Source: Psychrobacter pasteurii
Lineage (GTDB): Bacteria > Pseudomonadota > Gammaproteobacteria > Pseudomonadales > Moraxellaceae
Reading direction: 5' to 3'
NCBI RefSeq assembly: GCF_900162815.1
Contig: NZ_FUGD01000075.1
Coordinates: 1 to 54,285 of the forward strand
DNA length: 54,285 nt
Shown: positions 23,895-32,764 of the stretch, in pieces
Position numbering within the stretch: the stretch's first letter is position 1
How the letters are laid out: each line of letters opens with the position of its first letter
Program-made: the position numbers and the translations under genes
The notes under the pieces: model-generated
What the model saw: the letters and a program-made list of their open reading frames with translations, nothing else
The model's database searches: none
What the model was told of the DNA's origin: nothing

Positions 23895-24719
23895 ATGAGC
23901 ATACAACCTCAAACTAAAAGCATTGAAGTGCAGAGCTTTATGAACTCTTATTTGGGTTTGCTTAGTCCAAATAATTTTAGACTAAAGCTCTGGCTTAGAG
24001 ATGCAGAAGCATTGCGCAAATCCAATCCAGTCGATAGTTATATGATTGAGGGTTGGGTTAGCCGCGCTCAGGGTAATCTTAATGATGCGGTGAAGAAGGT
24101 TGCAAATGCAAGTAAGCTTGATGATTCTGTGTTAGGCAACTTGGCTACGATGTACTCTTCAGCCGGTAGGTTCGATGAAGCAGAGAAACTATGCTTATCA
24201 ATACTTCAGAAAGATAATTATGATTGGTATGCGTTTCATCAGATGTTAGTTAATACATCCGTTACGTTAAATCAAACTAGGTTGAAAAAAGCTATGAATC
24301 TTTTTAAGCCAGTAGATGAAAAAGCACAAGTTCTATTAAATATAGGCAATATTTATTTAGAAGATATAGTTAAGGCTCATGAGGTGCTAGAAAAAGTAGG
24401 TGTCACAATCGCCACATACCGATCTATAATGGAGATGGCCACAGTTGTTAAAAACAATAAATACCTAGGAGATAGCAAGTTAAAACTAAGCATGCAGGTC
24501 AACGAAGTCGGTAAAATACTAATCATAGATGAAACATTATTTAATGTGACTGTTGACGATTGTATTGATTTGAATGAGCAATATTTTGATTCTATTTTAA
24601 GCTTAGAGTGCCCATTTGATGAGTTGAAAAAAGTGGTGTATAACTTTAGACCAGGAGAAGAAAAAGAGGATTTAGAGTCTGAGGCCTCTAGTTATAAGGA
24701 GTTTGTCGAATGGGGGTGA
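23895..24719 (+). CDS. TPR-like protein, first gene of a two-gene cassette
   Basis: 274 residues. Residues about 46-115 show TPR-like helix pairs (IEGWVSRAQGNLNDAVKKVANASKL, then LGNLATMYSSAGRFDEAEKLCLSIL). A further repeat may follow at about 150-165 (VLLNIGNIYLEDIVKAHEVL). No catalytic motif is seen; such proteins usually act as protein-binding partners. It overlaps the downstream HEPN-like gene by 10 nt, so the two are made together. Sequence is more A/T-rich than the flanking phage genes, suggesting a later acquisition. Candidate antitoxin or sensor of the pair. Confidence 0.75.
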   Translation: MSIQPQTKSIEVQSFMNSYLGLLSPNNFRLKLWLRDAEALRKSNPVDSYMIEGWVSRAQGNLNDAVKKVANASKLDDSVLGNLATMYSSAGRFDEAEKLCLSILQKDNYDWYAFHQMLVNTSVTLNQTRLKKAMNLFKPVDEKAQVLLNIGNIYLEDIVKAHEVLEKVGVTIATYRSIMEMATVVKNNKYLGDSKLKLSMQVNEVGKILIIDETLFNVTVDDCIDLNEQYFDSILSLECPFDELKKVVYNFRPGEEKEDLESEASSYKEFVEWG

Positions 24720-25138
24720 GTATATCTGATCTACATAAAACTATTGATAGCTTATTCCCTGATTTAAACTCTATAGATAGCGAGGGCACTCAGAGAGCTT
24801 GTGTAAACAGAAAGTATTACGCTACTTACCATCATCTATTAGAAGTTTTAAATAACCACTTCAGTTATGACCTTAGCAATGAAGGTAGGTTTGGTAATAC
24901 GGGACATCATAAAAGAGTTGTTTTGGCTTTTGAAGACGTATATATGACCACAGGAAGCAAGAATGCGCAGCAGTTATACTTAAAAATACAAAACTTCATT
25001 TCTAAACGACATAAAGCGGACTATTATTTAGATTCTGATTTTGATGAATTTGACTATAAGCAGTCAATTAAGTTTGCTAATGACATACCAGATTTGGCGA
25101 ATAAATTGGTTGAAGAACTAAAAAACAAGAGGGCGTAA
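24710..25138 (+). CDS. HEPN-like protein, second gene of the cassette
   Basis: 142 residues, all-helical. The segment CVNRKYYATYHHLLEVLNN (31-49) has the R-x6-H pattern (Arg34, His41) of HEPN RNases, and SKRHKADYYLD (98-108) resembles the R..ADY segment of HEPN domains. A pair TPR-like plus HEPN-like, translationally coupled and followed by a strong terminator, looks like a toxin-antitoxin or abortive-infection module. HEPN assignment rests on these two motifs, not on a search. Confidence 0.72.
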   Translation: MGVSISDLHKTIDSLFPDLNSIDSEGTQRACVNRKYYATYHHLLEVLNNHFSYDLSNEGRFGNTGHHKRVVLAFEDVYMTTGSKNAQQLYLKIQNFISKRHKADYYLDSDFDEFDYKQSIKFANDIPDLANKLVEELKNKRA

Positions 25139-25220
25139 AATAGAGAATGCTTGACCCTCTCTGACGGATAAGGTAGTATTTATATAAAGTGGTCTTACGT
25201 GTAAGTAAGGCGTTATTAAA

Positions 25221-25252
25221 AGCGATTGATTTAATTATCAGTCGCTTTTTTT
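25221..25252 (+). terminator. terminator of the TPR/HEPN cassette
   Basis: Ten-bp stem AGCGATTGAT / ATCAGTCGCT (one G-U) with a six-base loop and seven T. The region 25253-25472 carries no supported gene; an imperfect hairpin AGATGCTCA/TGAGCATCT lies near 25313. Confidence 0.88.
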
Positions 25253-25472
25253 GTGCCTGTAATTTAAGAGTACCATCTGACTGAGTACCCTTTATAACCC
25301 TTATAGATTCTAAGATGCTCATATCTGAGCATCTGAATAACCATGGTACCCTCATTGATGATGGCACCAAAAATATATAAGTTCCGAAAGGATTACCACT
25401 GGTAATAGTGGCGGCGTTAAGTGACCCATAAGCCCGTAGCCAACGATAAGAGTCGCACTTATATTTACCTTA

Positions 25473-25500
25473 CCCACGCCCAAACAGCGTGGGCTTTTTT
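25473..25500 (+). terminator. terminator directly before the HNH gene
   Basis: Perfect stem CCCACGC / GCGTGGG, seven-base loop, then CTTTTTT. It ends four bases before the CTGGAG ribosome binding site of the HNH gene. Confidence 0.88.
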
Positions 25501-25516
25501 ATACCTGGAGTTTGTG

Positions 25517-26299
25517 TTGGCTACACCATGCAGGGCACCACGCTGTCCTAATCTAACAACACGCAAAGACAAAGGTTATTGTGATGAGCACAAAGATAGA
25601 CGCAGTAATTGGGCTAGACATCAACAAAGACGCGGGAACACAACACAGCGTGGTTACGGGCACGTATGGCGCAAGCTTCGCACGCAGATACTTCAGCGTG
25701 ATGATTATCTTTGCGTATCTTGTCGAGAAGCAGGTAGGCTTGTGCCAGCCACTGACGTTGACCACATAGTGCCTAAGTCACAAGGTGGTACAGATACACC
25801 AGAGAATCTTCAGTCATTGTGTAAGGCATGTCACAGACACAAAACGGCGACTGAAAACAAGATCGGTTACTTTATGCCTGAGCACTTGAAGCCTATCCCT
25901 CAATCGGTCATCGTTTTCGGACCGCCTGCATCGGGTAAAACAACATGGGCAGTCAAGAATACACCCAATGCATTTATTGTAGACCTAGATTTGATTGTTC
26001 AGAAGATGACAGGCAAACCTAAATACATTAAGACCGAAGAAGAAAGGTTGCTAGGCATTAATAAGCGAAATCAAATTATGCTGGAGTTAGCAGCCAGCGG
26101 CGAACCTTGTACGATAGTTTTAACAGGCTCTACGGTAGAGCAAAGAAGATGGTGGGTTGATAAATTGAAGCCCAAGCAAGTTGTACAGCTTAGAGAGCCA
26201 GACAGTGTGCTTATAGAAAGAATACATGAAGATACAAGTAGGCCTAGTAGCGTCAAAAAAAGACATTTAGAGGTAGTGCGCTGCTATGAATATGACTGA
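25517..26299 (+). CDS. HNH endonuclease fused to a P-loop NTPase/kinase-like domain
   Basis: 260 residues. N-terminal Cys/His knuckle (CRAPRC ... YCDEH) and HNH nuclease at about 45-110: GHVWRKLRTQIL, Cys66/Cys69, catalytic DVDHIVPKS (Asp-His 82-83), Asn97, Cys102/Cys105. This is the type found beside terminases, where it supports cos cleavage. The second half starts with Walker A GPPASGKT (135-142) and continues IVDLDLI and LTGSTVEQRRWW, like small P-loop kinases. The usual phage protein stops after the HNH part. I start at TTG 25517 (or GTG 25514) because CTGGAG precedes it; a frame opening at 25421 would cross a terminator. Confidence 0.85.
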   Translation: MATPCRAPRCPNLTTRKDKGYCDEHKDRRSNWARHQQRRGNTTQRGYGHVWRKLRTQILQRDDYLCVSCREAGRLVPATDVDHIVPKSQGGTDTPENLQSLCKACHRHKTATENKIGYFMPEHLKPIPQSVIVFGPPASGKTTWAVKNTPNAFIVDLDLIVQKMTGKPKYIKTEEERLLGINKRNQIMLELAASGEPCTIVLTGSTVEQRRWWVDKLKPKQVVQLREPDSVLIERIHEDTSRPSSVKKRHLEVVRCYEYD

Positions 26300-26418
26300 G
26301 TCAGGGGGAGGGTGGGTTAATTGTTCAGGACCACCGCCGAGATGACCGACCCCCCCACACAGATTTTTACGACCGCGAAATTAAAAGTTTAGGTTGCCCC
26401 GAAAAATAGGATTTATTT
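26300..26418. other. candidate cos/packaging region between HNH and terS
   Basis: Non-coding. It has a G-rich tract (AGGGGGAGGGTGGG, near 26303) and a run of seven C at 26350-26356 followed by an A/T-rich stretch and GACCGCGAAA. The cos site of HNH-encoding HK97-type phages commonly lies at this position. The exact cleavage points cannot be read from sequence alone. Confidence 0.45.
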
Positions 26419-26871
26419 ATGAGAGGACGTAAGCCCAAGCCAACGGCCCTAAAGAAGCTGGCAGGTAATCCGGGCAAGCGTAAGCTCAATGATGCTGAGC
26501 CGGACTTCACTGAGATAACAGATGTCGAGCCGCCAGAATGGCTGCCAGACTTAGCAGTAGAAATGTGGCAAACAGTAATGCCTGAATTGTTAGCCGCCAA
26601 AGTCCTAACCGTACCGGACCTGCATAATGTTGAAGCTTTTTGCACAGCATACTCAATGTGGCGAGATGCGGAAGATCACGTTAAGCAATTTGGTGTTGTC
26701 ATAGAAACGGAAAGATCCACAATTAAGAACCCAGCTGTCACTGTAATTAACGAGGCCAAAAAACAAATGCGTGAGTTCGGCGCATTGCTTGGACTCGATC
26801 CAAGTTCTCGTCAAAGATTGGTTGGACCCAAAAAGAGCGAAGACAAAGGAAACCCCTTTGATGACTTTTAA
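26419..26871 (+). CDS. terminase small subunit, P27 family
   Basis: 150 residues. The start MRGRKPKPTALKKLAGNPGK is typical of P27-family small terminases, followed by PPEWLPDLAVEMW and a helical region ending RQRLVGPKK. It recognises the packaging site and guides the large subunit. AGGAT lies upstream of ATG 26419. Confidence 0.93.
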   Translation: MRGRKPKPTALKKLAGNPGKRKLNDAEPDFTEITDVEPPEWLPDLAVEMWQTVMPELLAAKVLTVPDLHNVEAFCTAYSMWRDAEDHVKQFGVVIETERSTIKNPAVTVINEAKKQMREFGALLGLDPSSRQRLVGPKKSEDKGNPFDDF

Positions 26872-26903
26872 ATAACAAATAACTAGATAGAGTTAACGAT
26901 GAA

Positions 26904-28607
26904 ATGTCCCGTAAATATCCTAATGTCGCAAAAGCTGAAAAGTACGCTCGCGACGTGGTTGCGGGAAAAATCATTGCATGCAAATGGATTAAGCTTGCAT
27001 GTAAACGTCATTTAGACGAAAAAAAACTAAGCAGAAGTAAAGACTTTCCATACAGGTTTGACCCTGAGAGAGCTGAGCGAGTAGCTAAGTTTATCCAGTT
27101 GCTACCACATACGAAGGGCAAGTGGGCTAGAGAGCGCCTGCCAATAACGCTTGAACCATGGCAGCTATTTAGTATTTGCATACCATTTGGCTGGATAATT
27201 AAGAAGACAAAAACGCGCCGGTTCCGGCGCTTACTTGTTTTTGTGCCTCGTAAAAATGGTAAATCGGTGATTGCTGCAGGTATTGGCTTGTATATGTTCG
27301 TGGCCGATAACGAGTTCGGAGCTGAAGTCTACTCAGGCGCCACAACAGAGAAGCAGGCTTGGGAGGTTTTTAGGCCGGCCAAGCAGATGGTTGACCGTAC
27401 GCCGGCATTAAAAGCACGCTTTGGTATTGAGTCAAATGCATCAAACATGAACGTGCCGTCCGATGGCAGTCGCTTTGAGCCGGTTATTGGTAAGCCTGGC
27501 GATGGTTCGAGTCCATCATGTGCTTTGGTTGATGAATACCACGAGCATAAAGATTCGGACCTGTACGACACGATGGAAACCGGTATGGGTGCCCGTGACC
27601 AGCCAATGATGGTAGTTATTACCACCGCAGGCGCGAATATTGGTGGTCCTTGCTACACGTTGGTACGTGACGCACAAAAGATGCTCGATGGTGCGTTAGA
27701 CATGCCCGACATGTGGGCCATGATCTACACAAAAGATGAGGAAGATGAGTGGTCTAGTGAGCTAGCACTGCGTAAAGCAAACCCGAATTACGACATATCA
27801 GTAAGCGGTGAGTTTTTAAGAGCAAGATGCCGCGATGCAATGCAGTCAGCCCATAAGCAAAACACGTTCAGAACCAAGCACGTCAACGAGTTTGTGGGCG
27901 CCAAATCTGCTTGGATGAATATGTCCAAGTGGCAAATGGCGCCAGAGCGTAAATCACTTGAGGAGCTACAAGGCAGACCGTGCTATATCGGTCTTGATTT
28001 AGCAACCAAGATTGATATTGTCGCAAAAGTAATGGTATTTCCGCCAACGCTTGATGACCCTAACTATCATGTGCACTGCAAGTTCTACATACCCGAAGCC
28101 AGGTTAATGGAGGAGGGCGAGGTTAATAGCGAGCGTTACCAAGAATATGATCACCTTGGTTTATTGACTGTAACGGCTGGCGAGGTTATCGACTTTAGCG
28201 CTATTGAAGATGATTTAAAAGATGATCTGGGTACTCACAATGTACAAGAAGTAGCCTACGACCCATGGCAAGCGGCTCAATTGGCTCAGAACATGGAAAA
28301 CGAGGGCGCAGTGATGGTAGAGATACGTCACACAGTCCAAAACATGTCCGAGCCCATGAAAGAGACTGAAGCGCTTGTGCTGTCACAGCGCCTGGCTCAT
28401 GGTGACGATCCTGTTATGACTTGGATGATGTCCAACGTGGTGGCGACACTGGATAAAAAAGACAACATCTATCCGAACAAAGAGCGAGCCGAAAGTAAGA
28501 TTGATGGGCCAGTGGCACTAATTATGGCACTGGCGCGTGCGATAGTGCATGACCAAAGCAATGGCTTAGATGATTTTGCAAGCAACCCAATTATGGTAGG
28601 GATATGA
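26904..28607 (+). CDS. terminase large subunit, HK97 type
   Basis: 567 residues. The packaging ATPase has Walker A VPRKNGKS (114-121) and Walker B CALVDE (206-211, Asp210-Glu211). The nuclease domain has Asp365 in YIGLDLATK, and a further acidic patch around DEE (279-281) is outside the active site. It packages DNA into proheads and cuts at cos. The gene ends with a 4-nt ATGA overlap to portal. ATG 26904 has only a weak ribosome binding site. Confidence 0.95.
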   Translation: MSRKYPNVAKAEKYARDVVAGKIIACKWIKLACKRHLDEKKLSRSKDFPYRFDPERAERVAKFIQLLPHTKGKWARERLPITLEPWQLFSICIPFGWIIKKTKTRRFRRLLVFVPRKNGKSVIAAGIGLYMFVADNEFGAEVYSGATTEKQAWEVFRPAKQMVDRTPALKARFGIESNASNMNVPSDGSRFEPVIGKPGDGSSPSCALVDEYHEHKDSDLYDTMETGMGARDQPMMVVITTAGANIGGPCYTLVRDAQKMLDGALDMPDMWAMIYTKDEEDEWSSELALRKANPNYDISVSGEFLRARCRDAMQSAHKQNTFRTKHVNEFVGAKSAWMNMSKWQMAPERKSLEELQGRPCYIGLDLATKIDIVAKVMVFPPTLDDPNYHVHCKFYIPEARLMEEGEVNSERYQEYDHLGLLTVTAGEVIDFSAIEDDLKDDLGTHNVQEVAYDPWQAAQLAQNMENEGAVMVEIRHTVQNMSEPMKETEALVLSQRLAHGDDPVMTWMMSNVVATLDKKDNIYPNKERAESKIDGPVALIMALARAIVHDQSNGLDDFASNPIMVGI

Positions 28608-29872
28608 TAAAAAAACAGGTAGGCCCTATCAGAGCGGCCATTTTAGAGTTTATGGGCGTTCCGGCTGAGATAACGCAGTTGGACGCCAATCAAGTGTTGT
28701 CCTTGTTGGGCAACGGCACTCAAACATCAAGCGGCAAAAACGTCACTGTAGATAGTGCATTGCAATTATCTACAGTGTGGGCTTGTGTGCGATTGATTAG
28801 TGAAACGGTTTCAACGCTACCGCTTAGAGTCTATCAAAACAATGACGATGGTAGCCGCACCTTGGCTAAGTCGCACCACTTATACAAGCTACTTTGCAAG
28901 AAACCCAATGCCGAGTTTACGCCTAGCCGCTTTCGCTTGATGATTGTGGCTAGCATTTGCCTGTGGGGTAATGCATATGTCGAAAAGATTTATATTGGCA
29001 AGCGCCTAGTATCATTAGAGCCACTATTGCCACAGTGCATCACAGTGAAGCGATTAAAATACGGCAGCCTTGAATATAAAGAAGTTAAAAATGGTAAAGA
29101 GCGGGTTATCCCAGAGAACCGAATTATGCATATTCGTGGCTTTGGGATAGATGGTATCAATGGTTTGGCAACAATATATCAAGGCCGTGAGACAGTTGGG
29201 AGTGCAACTGCAGCTGACCAAAGTGCTGGCAAGTTCTTCAAAAAAGGTATGCAGCCATCAGGGTTTCTGACAACTGACGTGCAGTTAAATGATAAACAAA
29301 GAGGTCAGATTGGTGACAACGTTACTAAATATGCGATGAGTGAAAATGCTGGACGCATTATGGTGTTAGAAGCTGGCATGAAGTACCAGAACATCACAAT
29401 GAATCCAGAAGCTGCTCAGTTACTACAAACTCGCAGCTATAACGTTGAGGAATTGTGCCGGTTGTGGCGTGTACCACCCTTTATGATTGGCCACATGGAC
29501 AAAGCATCAAGCTGGGCTTCATCAACTGAAGCTCAAATGCTGCACTTTTTAACCAATACCTTACGCCCTTTATTAGTCAATATTGAGCAAGAGCTTACAG
29601 CCAGTCTATTGGACCCGAGAGAAAGCGACGATATTACAATCGAGTTTTCTGTTGAGGGATTGCTAAGGGCTGACAGCAAGGGCCGGGCGGAATATTACAA
29701 TAGCGCTCTTAATAATGGCTGGATGAATCGTAACGAAGTAAGGCGACTTGAAAACCTACCACCAGTGCCTGGCGGCGATGTCTATACGGTGCAGTCTGCG
29801 CTAATCAATCTTGAGCATGTTGGCAAAAATTACGGAGCTATAAACGATGAACCGACGCAGCAAACTACCTAA
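28604..29872 (+). CDS. portal protein, HK97 family
   Basis: 422 residues forming the dodecameric DNA gate. Motifs: ALQLSTVWACVRLISETVSTLPLRVY (about 46-71), LCLWGNAYVEK (about 122), and CRLWRVPPFMIGH (about 284). The C-terminal segment EYYNSALNNGWMNRNEVRRLENLPPVPGGD is typical of the family. It overlaps terL by 4 nt and the protease gene by 26 nt. Confidence 0.95.
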   Translation: MIKKQVGPIRAAILEFMGVPAEITQLDANQVLSLLGNGTQTSSGKNVTVDSALQLSTVWACVRLISETVSTLPLRVYQNNDDGSRTLAKSHHLYKLLCKKPNAEFTPSRFRLMIVASICLWGNAYVEKIYIGKRLVSLEPLLPQCITVKRLKYGSLEYKEVKNGKERVIPENRIMHIRGFGIDGINGLATIYQGRETVGSATAADQSAGKFFKKGMQPSGFLTTDVQLNDKQRGQIGDNVTKYAMSENAGRIMVLEAGMKYQNITMNPEAAQLLQTRSYNVEELCRLWRVPPFMIGHMDKASSWASSTEAQMLHFLTNTLRPLLVNIEQELTASLLDPRESDDITIEFSVEGLLRADSKGRAEYYNSALNNGWMNRNEVRRLENLPPVPGGDVYTVQSALINLEHVGKNYGAINDEPTQQTT

Positions 29873-30716
29873 AGCACCTGAAGCTAAAGAACGCCCACAG
29901 CTGCACAGCGATGTGACGCCCAAAGCGCGTGAAATGTGGGATGGTGCTATTAAAGCAGCTGATGTGAGTGAAGATGACAATGTCATTAATATCTTAGATG
30001 CTATTGGCTACGATTGGTGGACTGATAGTGGCACCACAGCGAAGCGAATAAATGCAGCGCTAAAATATATTGGCCGTGACAACGATGTAATTGTAAATAT
30101 TAATAGCCCGGGCGGTGATGTATTCGAAGGTTTGGCCATCTATAACCTCTTGCGTGAGCATAAAGGCAAAGTAACTGTACGCATTTTGGGCATTGCTGCA
30201 AGTGCCGCATCATTTATTGCCATGGCTGCCGATGAACTACAAATTGCTAGAGCTGGCTTTCTTATGATTCATAATAGCTGGACGATTGCAGCGGGTGATC
30301 GCAATGATTTACGGGATGTGGCTGACTTCTTAGAGCAAATCGACGGCACTATCGCTGATGTTTACCATGTTCGTAGCGGTATTGATGCTGGCGAGTTGGC
30401 CACCCAGATGGACACAGAAACATGGATTAGCGGCAAGACTGCTGTAGAAACCGGCATGGCTGACGGCTTTCTTGACTCCGATATTATTACAAAAGACGAA
30501 GACACTAAAAATACATCGAACGCGGTGCGCAAGATTGACAAATTGATGGCGATGCAAGGCATTCCACGTAGTGAGCGCCGCGAACTAATTGCAGAAATTA
30601 AACAGGGTACGCAAGACGCTGCCCAGCCAGGTATGCATGACGCTACCGAAATACCGCAGGATCTGATCAATGATTTGCGTGCTGTAGCCGCTAAATTTGA
30701 GCAGTTAAACGCTTAA
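29847..30716 (+). CDS. ClpP-like prohead maturation protease
   Basis: 289 residues. The ClpP fold covers about 45-215: VNINSPGGDVFEGLAIYNLL (83-102), catalytic Ser119 in GIAASAASFIAMAADE and His142 in LMIHNSW. The acidic residue is probably in the MDTETW segment (about 188-193). It cleaves the delta domain of the capsid protein during assembly. The polar C-terminal 60 residues are probably a capsid-targeting tail. Confidence 0.94.
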   Translation: MNRRSKLPKAPEAKERPQLHSDVTPKAREMWDGAIKAADVSEDDNVINILDAIGYDWWTDSGTTAKRINAALKYIGRDNDVIVNINSPGGDVFEGLAIYNLLREHKGKVTVRILGIAASAASFIAMAADELQIARAGFLMIHNSWTIAAGDRNDLRDVADFLEQIDGTIADVYHVRSGIDAGELATQMDTETWISGKTAVETGMADGFLDSDIITKDEDTKNTSNAVRKIDKLMAMQGIPRSERRELIAEIKQGTQDAAQPGMHDATEIPQDLINDLRAVAAKFEQLNA

Positions 30717-30742
30717 TCCCTCAACCAAATTAAACATTAGAG

Positions 30743-30764
30743 ACCCGCCATTTGGTGGGTTTTT
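30743..30764 (+). terminator. terminator before the major capsid gene
   Basis: Stem ACCCGCC / GGTGGGT (one G-U) with an ATTT loop, followed by TTTTT. It ends 7-8 bases before the GGAG ribosome binding site. Confidence 0.75.
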
Positions 30765-30785
30765 GCATTTATGGAGATAGACATT

Positions 30786-32021
30786 ATGTCTGACCTTGAA
30801 ATTAAAAATACGCTTGATGCTGTAAACAAGCAATTGAAAAAAGCTAATGAAGAGTTATTGCCAAAAGCAGAGAATGCGCTCAAAAAAGCTGAGAAGTCTG
30901 AAGAGTTATCTGCTCAAACAAAAAATGAGTTAGATAAGCTAATGGCAACCACCAACGCTTTGGAGGTCGCTAAAAATGATCTTGAAGTGCGTATTGGCGA
31001 AGCTGAGCAATTATTCGCGCGCCATAAGGGCGATGCTGGTAACAAAACTTACCAAACCGCTGGCCAGATTGTAGCCAATCACGAGGGTTTGCCACAGTTT
31101 GTAGAGGGCATCCAGGCTGGTCAGAAAATCCGAATCCCTGTTGGCAATGCAATTACGTCGCCTGATATTCCAGATGGTATTATCGCACCAACACGCCTCC
31201 CTGGTATTGATCAGAAGCCTAAGCAGCGTTTGTTTATCCGCGACTTAATCGCACCAGGTCAAACAGACAGTAATGCTATTTTTTGGGTGCAAGAGGGCGG
31301 CTTTACTAACAATGCAGCTGCGGTCCCTGAAAACACGCAAAAGCCGTACTCTACAATGACTTTTGATACCAAGATTACACCAGTGGCCACAATCGCTCAT
31401 ATGTTCAAAGCGTCTAAGCAAGTATTAGATGACTTCAAACAGCTGATGTCTACTATCGATGCTGAAATGCGCTTTGGTTTAAAGCAGAAAGAAGAAGAGG
31501 AAATCTTGTTTGGCAATGGTTCTGGTGCAAACTTGCATGGCATCATGCCACAAGCTGAAGATTTTAACGCCCTTATTAAGCCTGAAGGTACATCAACCAA
31601 TATTGATGTTGTGCGTTTAGCAATGCTGCAGTGTCGTCTTGCACGTATGCCTGCCACTGGTACCGTCATGGACTTCTTGGAGTGGGCGAAGATTGAGCTG
31701 ACCAAAAACAGCCTTGGCAACTATATCATCGCCAATCCAATGGGCTTCTTAGAAAAAACTCTATGGGGCCTACCAGTTGTCGATACTGATGAGCCAAACT
31801 TCAAAGGCAAGTTCTTAACAGGCGCGTTTGCAAGTGGCGCTCAAATTTTTGACCGTGAAGAAGCCAACGTGGTGATCTCTACTGAAAACGTAGATGACTT
31901 TGAGAAGAACATGATCTCTATCCGCTGCGAAGAACGTTTGGCATTAGCTCTTAAGCGTCCTGAAGCGTTCGTTAAAGGTGAATTTGCTACAGCGGTTGCA
32001 GGTTTAAACGCAGGAGCCTAA
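30786..32021 (+). CDS. major capsid protein, HK97 fold
   Basis: 411 residues. An N-terminal coiled-coil delta/scaffold domain (about 1-95) is followed by the HK97 body: RDLIAPGQTDSNAIFWVQEGG (about 150), TFDTKITPVATIAHMFKASKQVLDD (about 200), and GNGSGANLHGIM (about 243). It ends with ISIRCEERLALALKRPEAF. ATG 30786 is chosen because GGAG precedes it by eight bases; ATG 30771 in frame is less likely. Terminators flank the gene on both sides. Confidence 0.96.
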   Translation: MSDLEIKNTLDAVNKQLKKANEELLPKAENALKKAEKSEELSAQTKNELDKLMATTNALEVAKNDLEVRIGEAEQLFARHKGDAGNKTYQTAGQIVANHEGLPQFVEGIQAGQKIRIPVGNAITSPDIPDGIIAPTRLPGIDQKPKQRLFIRDLIAPGQTDSNAIFWVQEGGFTNNAAAVPENTQKPYSTMTFDTKITPVATIAHMFKASKQVLDDFKQLMSTIDAEMRFGLKQKEEEEILFGNGSGANLHGIMPQAEDFNALIKPEGTSTNIDVVRLAMLQCRLARMPATGTVMDFLEWAKIELTKNSLGNYIIANPMGFLEKTLWGLPVVDTDEPNFKGKFLTGAFASGAQIFDREEANVVISTENVDDFEKNMISIRCEERLALALKRPEAFVKGEFATAVAGLNAGA

Positions 32022-32053
32022 CCCACACTCACAGCATTCCACTAATCATAAAA

Positions 32054-32082
32054 GGCAGCTATTAACCGTAGCTGTCTTTTTT
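32054..32082 (+). terminator. terminator after the major capsid gene
   Basis: Stem GGCAGCT / AGCTGTC (one G-U), nine-base loop, then TTTTTT, immediately followed by ATGGAGAT containing the next ribosome binding site. Confidence 0.82.
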
Positions 32083-32096
32083 ATGGAGATAACAAT

Positions 32097-32447
32097 ATGT
32101 TTGTACGAGTAAATACCGACATTATGGTCGGAAACAAGACGATTATGAAGGGTCGCACTACAGAAACAACAAAGAGCGAGGGTCGCGATCTAGTCACTAA
32201 AGGCTATGCAGAGGAAGTTGATGCCTTAGATACGGCTGACGCAGGAGCTGCTGACTCTAATACTGAAAAATGGCAAACCGTAATTGCCATTAATGATGAT
32301 GAAAGCGTGGTCACTGTCAATGATATGACGGGTCCAGAGCTTAAAAAATTCCTAACCGACAATGAAGTTGATTTTAAATCGAGCGCTAAAGTCAACGAGT
32401 TAAAAGACTTGGTGGAAGATTTGATTAAATCAAAAAATGAAGGTTAG
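32097..32447 (+). CDS. head-module protein with HeH/LEM-like C-terminus
   Basis: 116 residues. The N-terminal strand-rich part (MFVRVNTDIMVGNKTIMKG) is followed by an acidic linker. The C-terminal helix-extended-helix segment (MTGPELKKFLTDNEVDFKSSAKVNELKDLVEDLI, about 78-111) has the HeH/LEM look of proteins next to phage capsid genes. Such domains bind nucleic acid in general; the role in phage heads is unsettled. Ribosome binding site GGAGAT. Confidence 0.75.
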   Translation: MFVRVNTDIMVGNKTIMKGRTTETTKSEGRDLVTKGYAEEVDALDTADAGAADSNTEKWQTVIAINDDESVVTVNDMTGPELKKFLTDNEVDFKSSAKVNELKDLVEDLIKSKNEG

Positions 32448-32449
32448 CC

Positions 32450-32764
32450 ATGATCACACTTGAGCAAGTTAAATTCCAATGCCGCATCGAGCAAGATAAT
32501 GATTACGAAGATGACTTGCTCAACGGCTATATTGCAGCGGCTCGCAATCATGTGCAGGCCCACTTAGACCGCACGATTTATCCTGATGCGGTGCCAAGCA
32601 ATGACCCCGATGGCTTGGTAGACAACGCGAGTATTGATCAAGCCATGCTTTTACTCGTTGCTCATTGGTGCGCCAATCGTGAAGCAGTATCTGAGTCAGC
32701 AATGACGGAAGTGCCACTTGGTGTACGTCACTTACTGCAACCCTATAGACGCATGGGGGTTTGA
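32450..32764 (+). CDS. head-tail connector, gp6-like
   Basis: 104 residues of the HK97 gp6/phage_gp6 connector family: ITLEQVKFQCRIEQDNDYEDDLLNGYIAAARNHV, then a helical centre and the ending VPLGVRHLLQPYR. It attaches below the portal as a ring. Packed between neighbours with gaps of 2 and 0 bases. Confidence 0.9.
   Translation: MITLEQVKFQCRIEQDNDYEDDLLNGYIAAARNHVQAHLDRTIYPDAVPSNDPDGLVDNASIDQAMLLLVAHWCANREAVSESAMTEVPLGVRHLLQPYRRMGV

Noticed and set aside
24710-25138. Restriction-modification or retron assignment for the accessory cassettes
   Set aside because: No methyltransferase, reverse transcriptase or nuclease motifs beyond the HEPN-like pattern are visible.
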